From Roseovarius sp. A-2 (GTDB lineage: Bacteria; Pseudomonadota; Alphaproteobacteria; Rhodobacterales; Rhodobacteraceae): DNA of 64,000 nt. The notes under the pieces are model-generated. The model had not been told where the DNA came from, did not search any database, and worked only from the letters and a program-made list of their open reading frames with translations. Positions 27,637 to 35,103 of this stretch are shown in pieces (positions within the stretch are counted from its first letter, which is position 1; every line of letters begins with the position of its first letter). Location of the stretch: contig NZ_BDIY01000012.1 of NCBI RefSeq assembly GCF_002072155.1, positions 38,576-102,575 on the forward strand. The letters are read 5' to 3'. The position numbers and the translations under genes were made by a program.

Positions 27637-28767
27637 ATGACAGACAAGGCGAAGTTTGACCGCCGTACGTTCCTGCGCCGCGCGGCGGTAGGGGCACCGG
27701 TGGCTGCTGCGAGCACGCTCGCGGCACCGGCGGTATTGGCGCAAGCGCCGATCGTGCTGAAAATGCAGACATCCTGGGGGGCCGGGAACATCTGGCAGGA
27801 ATTCGCACAGGATTATGCCGACCGGGTGGAGGAAATGTCCGGTGGCCGTCTCAAGATCGACGTGCTGCCCGCAGGCGCCGTCGTGGCTGCGTTTCAGGTT
27901 CTCGATGCCGTGAATGACGGCGTCCTTGATGCTGCGCACTCGGTGCCGGTCTATTGGTACGGCAAGAACAAGGCGGCCTCGCTCTTTGGCACCGGCCCGG
28001 TCTTTGGTGGCTCGGCCACCACGATGCTGAGCTGGTTCTACGAGGGCGGCGGCAAGGCGCTCTATGACGAGTTGACGCAGGACATTCTGGGCATGGACGT
28101 CGATGGCTACATGGGCTTTCCGATGTTCGCGCAGCCCTTCGGCTGGTTCAAGGGCGAGGTTAACACTGCCGAAGACCTCAACGGCTTCAAGTATCGCACC
28201 GTGGGCCTTGCGGCGGATCTGCTGCAGAGCATGGGCATGTCGGTGGCGCAGCTTCCGGGTGGCGAGATCGTCCCCGCGATGGAGCGAGGCGTGATCGACG
28301 CGTTCGAGTTCAACAACCCGTCCTCGGACAAGGATTTCGGCGCGCATGACGTGGCGAAGAATTACTACCTGTCGTCCTACCACCAGGCGTCGGAAAGCTT
28401 CGAGTTCCTGTTCTCCAAGTTCACCATGGAAGAGCTGGACCCGGATCTGCGCGCGATCCTGAAATACGGCGTCGAGGCCGTGTCGACCGCGAACACCGCC
28501 AAGGCGATGCGTCGCTACTCGGCCGACCTCAAGTGGCTGCAGGAAGAGGCGGGTGTCACCGTGCACCGCACCTCGGAAAACATCCTGGCAGCTCAGCTCG
28601 AGGCATGGGACAAGCTGATCCCGGAACTAGAGGAAGATCCATTCATGAAGAAGACCCTCGACAGCCAGCGCGCCTGGGTCGAGCAGGTCACCTTCTATGA
28701 GCTGATGAACGCGCCGGATCTGGAGCTGGCCTACGATCACTATTTCCCGGGCAAGCTCAATCTCTGA
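27637..28767 (+). CDS. dctP: TRAP transporter substrate-binding protein (DctP, TakP-like)
   Basis: A 376-residue periplasmic receptor with a Tat signal (FDRRTFLRRAAVGAPVAAA) and mature start near QAPIVLKMQTSW. The order of conserved segments, such as GAVVAAFQVLDAVNDGVLDA, PVYWYGKN, FNNPSSDKDFG and a YRTVGLAADLL strand carrying the ligand-binding Arg, resembles TakP of R. sphaeroides, which binds 2-oxo acids. The ATG at 27637 follows GGGAGGA. It is followed by a strong stem-loop and then dctQM, an order usual for this TRAP class. Confidence 0.9.
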   Translation: MTDKAKFDRRTFLRRAAVGAPVAAASTLAAPAVLAQAPIVLKMQTSWGAGNIWQEFAQDYADRVEEMSGGRLKIDVLPAGAVVAAFQVLDAVNDGVLDAAHSVPVYWYGKNKAASLFGTGPVFGGSATTMLSWFYEGGGKALYDELTQDILGMDVDGYMGFPMFAQPFGWFKGEVNTAEDLNGFKYRTVGLAADLLQSMGMSVAQLPGGEIVPAMERGVIDAFEFNNPSSDKDFGAHDVAKNYYLSSYHQASESFEFLFSKFTMEELDPDLRAILKYGVEAVSTANTAKAMRRYSADLKWLQEEAGVTVHRTSENILAAQLEAWDKLIPELEEDPFMKKTLDSQRAWVEQVTFYELMNAPDLELAYDHYFPGKLNL

Positions 28768-28793
28768 GTTCGGGCAAAGACCTGATTGAAACA

Positions 28794-28820
28794 GGCCCCG
28801 GCGCAAAAAACGCCGGGGCC
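28794..28820 (+). terminator. Strong stem-loop between dctP and dctQ
   Basis: A perfect 10-bp stem GGCCCCGGCG / CGCCGGGGCC with loop CAAAAAA. Only a weak T-run (GCTTTCC) follows, so it probably acts as a partial terminator or 3' stabiliser that makes receptor mRNA more abundant than permease mRNA, as is common in binding-protein transporter operons. Confidence 0.65.
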
Positions 28821-28845
28821 GCTTTCCAACTAACGGGGGCATCTC

Positions 28846-29430
28846 GTGATCGGTTTCATACGCTTCGCCGACAACCTGTCGGCCTGGTTCGGCAAGGCTT
28901 TTGCCTGGCTCATTGTCCTGATGTCGGTGGGGACCGGCTATGAGGTGGTTTCGCGCTACCTGTTCAACGCGCCTACGGCCTGGGCGCTCGATGTGTCGTT
29001 TATCATGTATGGTACGCTGTTCATGATGGGCGGTGCTTATACATTGTCGCGGGGCGGTCATGTGAGGGGCGATTTCCTCTATCGTCTGTGGCAGCCGCGC
29101 AATCAGGCCAAGATCGACTTTGTGCTTTATATACTCTTCTTTTTCCCAGGCGTAACCGCGCTGATCTTTGCCGGCTGGAAATATGCCGCAGCCTCATGGT
29201 CCTATAGCGAGGTGTCGGTCAACAGCCCGGCCGGCGTGCCGATCTACCAGTTCAAGACGGTGATCGTGGCCGCCGGTATCCTGCTTTTCATTCAGGGGAT
29301 AGCGCAGGTCTGCCGCTGCATTCTGGCGATGCGCACCAACGAATGGCTACCCGCTGACGAGGATGTCTTCGAGACCGAAGACCTGTTGATGCAAAAGGCC
29401 TCTGAGGCCGAAAAGGACGCACATCCATGA
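28846..29430 (+). CDS. dctQ: TRAP transporter small permease (DctQ)
   Basis: A 194-residue inner-membrane protein with four predicted spans (near 10-33, 46-68, 93-113 and 133-160) and the ARALDVSF-like motif TAWALDVSFIMYGTLFMMGG typical of small TRAP subunits. The GTG start at 28846 follows GGGGG. The acidic C-terminal tail is cytoplasmic. The stop overlaps the dctM start by 4 nt, so the two permease subunits are translationally coupled. Confidence 0.88.
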   Translation: MIGFIRFADNLSAWFGKAFAWLIVLMSVGTGYEVVSRYLFNAPTAWALDVSFIMYGTLFMMGGAYTLSRGGHVRGDFLYRLWQPRNQAKIDFVLYILFFFPGVTALIFAGWKYAAASWSYSEVSVNSPAGVPIYQFKTVIVAAGILLFIQGIAQVCRCILAMRTNEWLPADEDVFETEDLLMQKASEAEKDAHP

Positions 29431-30848
29431 CCGATCCGCAAATCGCCCTGATGATGCTGGGCCTGTTCATCGTCTTTGTGTTTCTGGGCTTTCCGATCGC
29501 CTTCACGCTCATGGCCATGGGCATCGGCTTTGGCTATTACGCCTATTTCCAAGAGCGCCGGATGTGGCGTGACTACAACCGCCTTGACGAGGAGTTGGCC
29601 AGCACATGGGATCAATGGTCCCTCTGGCTGGAAGGGTTCTTCAACAACCGAATATTCGATCTGTTCGTGAACCAGACATTCACGGTGATGTCGAACGAGG
29701 TTCTGACCGCCGTGCCGCTGTTCTTGTTCATGGGCTATATCGTCGAGCGTGCCAACATCGTGGACCGGCTGTTTTCCACGCTCAACGTCGCGGCCAGGAA
29801 CATGCCCGGCTCGATGGGCGTCGCCGCACTGATCACCTGCGCGCTGTTTGCGACCGCCACCGGCATCGTCGGCGCGGTGGTGACGCTAATGGGCCTCTTG
29901 GCGCTGCCCGCAATGCTCAAGGCGCGCTATGATCCGTCGTTTGCGAGCGGCATCATCTGCGCGGGCGGCACGCTGGGCATTCTCATTCCGCCCTCGATCA
30001 TGCTGATCGTCTATGCGGCGGCCTCGAACGTGTCGATCGTGCGGCTTTACGCGGCGGCGCTGTTGCCGGGGCTGGTTCTGGTGGGGCTTTACCTGACCTA
30101 CGTGATCGGGCGTGCGATCATTCAACCATCGGTCGCGCCGAAACCCAGCAAGGAAGAAGTGCCCGACATCCCGATGACCAAGCTCATCGCGATGATCGTG
30201 ACCTCCTTCGTGCCGTTGGCGTTCCTTATTATGGCGGTGCTGGGCTCGATCCTGTTTGGCCTCGCGACGCCGACCGAGGCGGCCTCGATCGGGGCGCTGG
30301 GCGGGATCTTCCTCGCCTTCGTCTACCGGGCGATGACGTGGCAGCGGATGCGTGAGAGCGTCTATCTCACGGTGCGCACCACGGCTATGGTCTGCTGGCT
30401 CTTTGTCGGTTCCTACACCTTCTCGGCGGTGTTCTCCTATCTGGGCGGCGAGCATATCATCTCGGACTTCGTGCAGGGGTTGGATCTCAGCCCGCTGGAA
30501 TTCCTGCTCTTGGCGCAGCTGATCATCTTCCTGCTCGGCTGGCCGCTGGAGTGGTCCGAGATCATCATCATCTTCGTGCCGATCTTCCTGCCGCTGTTGC
30601 AGTTCTTCGAGGTCGATCCGCTGTTCTTTGGCATCCTCGTGGCGCTGAACCTGCAAACCAGCTTCCTGACGCCTCCGATGGCGATGTCGGCCTATTACCT
30701 CAAGGGGATCGCGCCACCGGAGATCAAGCTGACGCAGATTTTCTCGGGCGTGATGCCGTTCCTGTTCTGCGTGTTCGTCTCCATGGCGCTGATGTATATC
30801 TATCCGCAGATCGTCTTCTATTTGCCGGAGCTGATGTATGGCGGATAA
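29427..30848 (+). CDS. dctM: TRAP transporter large permease (DctM)
   Basis: A 473-residue inner-membrane protein with about 12 spans and DctM motifs, including SILFGLATPTEAASIGALGG and GTLGILIPPSIMLIVYAAAS. A long soluble insert (about 35-85, with FQERRMWRDYNRLDEELAST) follows the first span and is characteristic of the mannitol/chloroaromatic TRAP subgroup. It uses sodium-coupled transport with DctP and DctQ. The stop overlaps the downstream amidase by 11 nt, tying that enzyme to the transporter. Confidence 0.93.
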   Translation: MTDPQIALMMLGLFIVFVFLGFPIAFTLMAMGIGFGYYAYFQERRMWRDYNRLDEELASTWDQWSLWLEGFFNNRIFDLFVNQTFTVMSNEVLTAVPLFLFMGYIVERANIVDRLFSTLNVAARNMPGSMGVAALITCALFATATGIVGAVVTLMGLLALPAMLKARYDPSFASGIICAGGTLGILIPPSIMLIVYAAASNVSIVRLYAAALLPGLVLVGLYLTYVIGRAIIQPSVAPKPSKEEVPDIPMTKLIAMIVTSFVPLAFLIMAVLGSILFGLATPTEAASIGALGGIFLAFVYRAMTWQRMRESVYLTVRTTAMVCWLFVGSYTFSAVFSYLGGEHIISDFVQGLDLSPLEFLLLAQLIIFLLGWPLEWSEIIIIFVPIFLPLLQFFEVDPLFFGILVALNLQTSFLTPPMAMSAYYLKGIAPPEIKLTQIFSGVMPFLFCVFVSMALMYIYPQIVFYLPELMYGG

Positions 30849-32181
30849 GATCGACATGCTCTCGCTGGACGCTTGCGCCTTGCGCGAGCGTCTGGCCTCC
30901 GGGGCGCTCAGGGCTGTTGAACTGATCGAGGCCTGCATCGCCCGGATCGAGGCGCGCGAACCCGAGGTGCAGGCCTGGGCATGGTTCGATCCCGACTTTG
31001 CCCGCCACCAGGCCAGGGCGCTCGATGCGCATCGGCAAGCGGGGCGGGCGATCGGCCCGCTACACGGACTGCCGGTGGCGCTCAAGGATATCATCGACAC
31101 CGCGAAGATACCGACCGAGAATGGCTGCGTCCTCGATCAGGGGCGCGTGCCGAACAAGGATGCGGCTTTGGTGGAGCGGCTCAAAGCGGCGGGCGCGGTG
31201 ATCATGGGCAAGACGGTCACCACCGAACTGGCCTATATGCAGGCGGGCAAGACCCGCAATCCGCACAATCCCGGGCACAGCCCTGGCGGGTCGTCCTCTG
31301 GCTCTGCCGCCGCGGTGGCCGACGGGATGGTGCCGCTCGCGGTGGGCACACAGACCGGCGGCTCGGTGATCCGGCCTGCCTCCTATTGCGGAGTGACCGG
31401 GTTCAAGCCCAGCTTTGGCGCGATCCCGCGCACCGGCGTGCTAATGCAGTCGCCGACGCTCGATACAGTGGGGGTGTTCGCCCGCACGCCCGCCGATGCG
31501 GCGCTGCTGACGCAGGTGCTGATGGGGCATGATGCGGGCGACAGGGCGACGTCGCCGCAGCCCGTGCCAGACCTGCCGGGCATCGCGCAGTCCAAGCCGC
31601 CGGTGAAGCCGGTCTTTGCCTTCGTCAAGCCGCCCGGCTGGGCCGAGGCCGACCCGCAGCTTCACGCCGCCTTTGCCGAACTGACCGAGGCGCTTGGCGA
31701 TCAGGTCTTCGAGGTGGATTTGCCCAAGGCTTTCGACGAAGCTGCCGAGGTGCGCGAGCGGATCAATTTCGCGGAGATGGCGCGCTATTACTACCGCTAT
31801 TCCAAGCAGAGCGACACGCTCGGCCCTCGCACGCAGGAGGCGCTGACCAAGGGCAACGCGATCCTTGCGCGCGATTATCTTGCCGCGCTCGACTGGCCGG
31901 ATGTGCTTTATGCCGGTCTGGACGAGATCTTCGAGCGCTGCGACGCGATCCTGTGCCCCGCCGCCACAGGGCCCGCCCCCGAGGGGCTGGAGTTTACCGG
32001 CAGCGCGATCTTCAACGGGCTCTGGACCCTAACCGGCGTGCCGGCCGTGACCGTGCCCGCCTTCACATCCGAAAACGGCCTGCCGATGGGCGTGCAGTTG
32101 GTCGCCACGCGCGGTCAGGATGCCCGGCTCCTGCGCTCGGCGAACTGGTTTCACACCTGGCTTCACGATGCCGGGGACTGA
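30838..32181 (+). CDS. Amidase-signature family hydrolase
   Basis: A 447-residue amidase with the complete Ser-cisSer-Lys site: Lys83 (PVALKDIID), the Ser of GGSSSGSAAA (about 151-159) and nucleophile Ser176 in TQTGGSVIRPA. It is a catabolic amidase, not GatA, since the C-terminal part diverges. The start overlaps dctM by 11 nt. The substrate is presumably the amide of the acid brought in by the transporter, an inference from operon position. Cytoplasmic; no signal peptide. Confidence 0.9.
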   Translation: MADKIDMLSLDACALRERLASGALRAVELIEACIARIEAREPEVQAWAWFDPDFARHQARALDAHRQAGRAIGPLHGLPVALKDIIDTAKIPTENGCVLDQGRVPNKDAALVERLKAAGAVIMGKTVTTELAYMQAGKTRNPHNPGHSPGGSSSGSAAAVADGMVPLAVGTQTGGSVIRPASYCGVTGFKPSFGAIPRTGVLMQSPTLDTVGVFARTPADAALLTQVLMGHDAGDRATSPQPVPDLPGIAQSKPPVKPVFAFVKPPGWAEADPQLHAAFAELTEALGDQVFEVDLPKAFDEAAEVRERINFAEMARYYYRYSKQSDTLGPRTQEALTKGNAILARDYLAALDWPDVLYAGLDEIFERCDAILCPAATGPAPEGLEFTGSAIFNGLWTLTGVPAVTVPAFTSENGLPMGVQLVATRGQDARLLRSANWFHTWLHDAGD

Positions 32182-32196
32182 CGAAAGGAAGACGAT

Positions 32197-32355
32197 ATGA
32201 ACAGGCTACTGGCGCTCTTCGCCTTCGCGGTGCTGGCCGCGTTTCTCTATATCCTCGCCAGCGAGATCGGCGAGACCGATCTGTGGATCGTTACGGTCTT
32301 TTCCGCCGGGCTGGCGGCTTATGATTTCATCACCTCCAGCAAGAACAAGAGTTGA
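32197..32355 (+). CDS. Small membrane protein in the TRAP-amidase operon
   Basis: A 52-residue protein (start MNRLLALFAFAVLAAFLYIL) with two hydrophobic spans, about 3-21 and 29-43, ending with the polar tail FITSSKNKS. GAAAGGAAG precedes the ATG. It fits snugly between the amidase (15 nt upstream) and the dehydrogenase (3 nt downstream), so it belongs to the operon. No family is recognised. It may assist the transporter or be a small lipid-facing regulator. Confidence 0.7.
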   Translation: MNRLLALFAFAVLAAFLYILASEIGETDLWIVTVFSAGLAAYDFITSSKNKS

Positions 32356-32358
32356 GCC

Positions 32359-33321
32359 ATGTCCAAACCGGTTATCTGGATTCCACGCCGCCTGTCGGAT
32401 GCCACGTTGGAGCGCGCACGCCGCGATTACGAGGTGATCGTGAACGAGGCCGATACCCCCGGCAGCGCCGAGGATATCATCGCGATGAGCGCAAAGGTGG
32501 ACGGGATGATTCCCTGTCATTCCGAGCATTTTTCAGCAGATGTGGTGGCGCGGCTTGATCCGCGGCTCAGGATCGTCGCCAATCATTCGGTGGGTGTCGA
32601 TCATTGCGATCTCGACGCGCTGAAGGGCGCGGGCGTGGTGGTGACGAACACGCCCGACGTGCTGTCGGATGCTACCGCCGAGATTGCCATGCTGCTGATG
32701 CTGGGCGCGGCGCGCCACGCGGTGCGCGGTGATCGGCTGGTGCGGCAGGGGCAATGGGACAGCTGGTCGCCCTCGTTCATGGTGGGCAAACAGATGACTG
32801 GTGCGCGACTGGGTATCGTGGGCATGGGCCGCGTCGGTCGCGCCTTTGCCGAGAAAGCACGCGGCTTCGGCATGGAAATTCATTACCACAACCGCTCGCG
32901 GCTAACCCCTGAGGTCGAGCAGGGCGCGGTCTTTCACAAGGATGTGGACAGCCTGCTGGAGGTTGCCGATTTCCTGTCGCTGCATTGCCCGGCGACCCCC
33001 GACACCGTCGATCTGCTCAATGCCGAGCGCATCGCCAAGCTGCCCAAGGGTGCGGTCGTGGTGAACACGGCACGCGGCGCGCTGGTGGATGAAGACGCCC
33101 TCGTTGCGGGCATCGAATCGGGCCATATCGCCGCTGCCGGTCTCGATTGTTTCAAGGTCGAGCCGGGCGGCAACCCGGCCTTTGCGGCGCATGAAAACAT
33201 CTTCATGTTGCCCCATATCGGCAGCGCCACCCGTGCGACGCGAGACGCCATGGGGTTCCGCGCGCTCGACAATCTCGACGCATTCTTTGCGGGGCGAGAG
33301 CCGGGCGACCGTCTGGTCTGA
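32359..33321 (+). CDS. D-2-hydroxyacid dehydrogenase (glyoxylate/hydroxypyruvate reductase type)
   Basis: A 320-residue NAD(P)-dependent dehydrogenase. The nucleotide loop is GMGRVG at 155-160, and the catalytic residues are Arg239 (NTARGA), Glu268 (KVEPGG) and His286 (LPHIGSAT). The family interconverts 2-hydroxy and 2-oxo acids with NADH or NADPH. As the last gene of the TRAP-amidase operon it should process the acid released by the amidase. The start is ATG at 32359, 3 nt after the small ORF stop. Confidence 0.92.
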   Translation: MSKPVIWIPRRLSDATLERARRDYEVIVNEADTPGSAEDIIAMSAKVDGMIPCHSEHFSADVVARLDPRLRIVANHSVGVDHCDLDALKGAGVVVTNTPDVLSDATAEIAMLLMLGAARHAVRGDRLVRQGQWDSWSPSFMVGKQMTGARLGIVGMGRVGRAFAEKARGFGMEIHYHNRSRLTPEVEQGAVFHKDVDSLLEVADFLSLHCPATPDTVDLLNAERIAKLPKGAVVVNTARGALVDEDALVAGIESGHIAAAGLDCFKVEPGGNPAFAAHENIFMLPHIGSATRATRDAMGFRALDNLDAFFAGREPGDRLV

Positions 33322-33352
33322 GGCGCAAAAGCAGGCGCCTGGATGTCACGAA

Positions 33353-33383
33353 CCGTAGGGTGGATAAAGGGCCCACCCTACGG
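33353..33383. repeat. REP-like inverted repeat / likely terminator
   Basis: An 11-bp perfect stem CCGTAGGGTGG / CCACCCTACGG with a 9-nt loop in the 72-nt gap between the convergent dehydrogenase and pheS stop codons. The GTAGGGTGGG-type half is shared with a palindromic repeat family seen in many proteobacteria, from memory. It lacks a T-run on either side, so it may stabilise 3' ends more than terminate. Confidence 0.55.
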
Positions 33384-33393
33384 TCGTCAGGTC

Positions 33394-34467
33394 TTACCTG
33401 CTCAACCCGCCATGCAACGTCGGCACGTCCAGAGACGCGAACCCGTAATGCCGCAGCCAGCGCAGGTCTGAATCAAAGAACGCCCGCAGATCGGGAATGC
33501 CGTATTTCAGCATCGCGATTCGGTCGATCCCCATGCCGAAGGCAAAGCCCTGCCACTTGTTCGGGTCGATATTCCCGGCCTCCAGCACGCGTGGGTGCAC
33601 CATGCCGGATCCGAGGATTTCCAGCCAGTCATCGCCCTCGCCGACCTTCAAGGTGCCGCCCTCCCAGCTACAGCGGATATCGACCTCGGCCGAGGGTTCG
33701 GTGAACGGGAAATGCGACGCGCGAAAGCGCAGTTCCACATCGTCCACCTCGAAGAACGCCTTGACGAATTCTTCCAGCACCCATTTCAGGTTGGCCATCG
33801 AGATATCGCGGCCAATCGCCAGCCCCTCGACCTGATGGAACATCGGCGTGTGGGTCTGGTCGTAATCGGCGCGATAGACGCGGCCCGGCGCGATCACCCG
33901 GATGGGTGCGCCCTCGGCCTGCATGGTGCGGATCTGCACCGGGCTCGTGTGGGTACGCAGGACGTGCGGCGGGCGGTCATCGCCGTCGGAGCGATGGGTA
34001 TAGAACGTGTCCATCTCGGCCCGTGCCGGGTGATGGCCGGGAATGTTCAGCGCGTCGAAATTGTACCAGTCGCTCTCGATTTGCGGCCCCTCGGCCACGG
34101 CAAAGCCCATATCGGCAAAGATCGCCGTGACCTCCTCGGTCACCTGGCTCACAGGATGGATCGTGCCCTGCCGACGCGGCCGCCCCGGCAGCGTCACGTC
34201 AAGCCATTCGCCCCGCAGCCGCGCGTCGAGCGCGGCATCGCCCAGCGCCTCTTTCTTGGCCGCCAGCGCCGAATTGATCTCGTCCTTGAGCGCGTTGAGC
34301 GCCGGGCCCGCCACCTGCCGTTCCTCGGGCGTCATCTTGCCCAACTCGCGCATCTTGAGGCTGATCTCGCCTTTCTTGCCCACGGCCTGCACCCGCAGAT
34401 CCTCGAGCGCGGATTCGTCGCCCGCATTGGCAATCGCCGTCAGATATTTGTCCCGCAGATTGTTCAT
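33394..34467 (-). CDS. pheS: Phenylalanine-tRNA ligase alpha subunit
   Basis: A 357-residue class II aminoacyl-tRNA synthetase alpha subunit. The N-terminal coiled coil (about 1-85) is followed by the catalytic domain with motif 1 ([15 protein letters not shown]), motif 2 around [17 protein letters not shown] and motif 3 [17 protein letters not shown]. The beta subunit pheT is not next to it, unlike in most genomes. It lies 69 nt downstream of soxG in the same direction, so it must have its own promoter in that gap or read through. The start is ATG at 34467. Confidence 0.96.
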   Translation of the reverse strand: MNNLRDKYLTAIANAGDESALEDLRVQAVGKKGEISLKMRELGKMTPEERQVAGPALNALKDEINSALAAKKEALGDAALDARLRGEWLDVTLPGRPRRQGTIHPVSQVTEEVTAIFADMGFAVAEGPQIESDWYNFDALNIPGHHPARAEMDTFYTHRSDGDDRPPHVLRTHTSPVQIRTMQAEGAPIRVIAPGRVYRADYDQTHTPMFHQVEGLAIGRDISMANLKWVLEEFVKAFFEVDDVELRFRASHFPFTEPSAEVDIRCSWEGGTLKVGEGDDWLEILGSGMVHPRVLEAGNIDPNKWQGFAFGMGIDRIAMLKYGIPDLRAFFDSDLRWLRHYGFASLDVPTLHGGLSR

Positions 34468-34536
34468 GGCTCTTATCCCGCTGATGTCAGGGGCGAGTTA
34501 CCGCGCCTTGCCCCCGCGTGCAAGCATCTGCACCCG

Positions 34537-35103
34537 TCACGCGATATTGTGCAGCGAGACCTCGACCGCGTGCAGAAAGGATTTGGCCGAGGAACTCGCC
34601 GACAATAGCAGGTAGTCATCCTCGCCCGTGCGCAGGATCAGCACGCCCAGATGCTCCATCACCGTGCGCGCGGCGTGACCCAGGCCAAACACCTGTGGAT
34701 GCAGGTCAATCGGGCAAATCCGCTCCAATGCACGGCGAGCGTCGGGGCCAGACAGCGCCAGCGCCACCCAGACATCGGTCTGATCGGTGGTATAGAGTGC
34801 GTCGTTCAGGCGTTGCGCCACGACGCGTCCGGCATCGGGGGTCGCGTGGGTGAAAAGCGCGAAGGCCAGATCCGGGGCCAGCCGGATAAGGCGCGTGTCA
34901 TCCTCGGCGAGCACGGACCGGCCAATCTCGGGGAGGTCCACCCCATAGGCGGACTTGATCGCCCGATCTGCTGCATCCTCTCTGCCCAGCGGCAGCGCCA
35001 GCGACACCAGCGCCAGATCGGCGGGTGCCCAGAGGCGCACGCCCGCAATCTCCATCTTCGTGCCCGCCAGTGGCGGCTCTGCCTGCAAAGTATACTCAGC
35101 CAC
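34537..35103 (-). CDS. soxG: Sarcosine oxidase gamma subunit
   Basis: A 188-residue gamma subunit of heterotetrameric sarcosine oxidase, recognised by its order and by segments such as DVWVALALSGPDARRALERI and GEDDYLLLSASSSAKSFLHA. The gamma subunit binds the folate-domain side of alpha. A GTG start at 35103 gives an 8-nt overlap with soxA. It is the last gene of soxBDAG. Next on the strand is pheS. Confidence 0.88.
   Translation of the reverse strand: MAEYTLQAEPPLAGTKMEIAGVRLWAPADLALVSLALPLGREDAADRAIKSAYGVDLPEIGRSVLAEDDTRLIRLAPDLAFALFTHATPDAGRVVAQRLNDALYTTDQTDVWVALALSGPDARRALERICPIDLHPQVFGLGHAARTVMEHLGVLILRTGEDDYLLLSASSSAKSFLHAVEVSLHNIA

Noticed and set aside
27487..28566. 359-codon open frame on the minus strand opposite dctP
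   Set aside because: dctP has a Tat signal, motifs and operon position; the antisense frame has none.
33361..33370. Single DnaA-box-like GGTGGATAA near 33361
   Set aside because: It is isolated, has one mismatch and falls in the REP-like palindrome.
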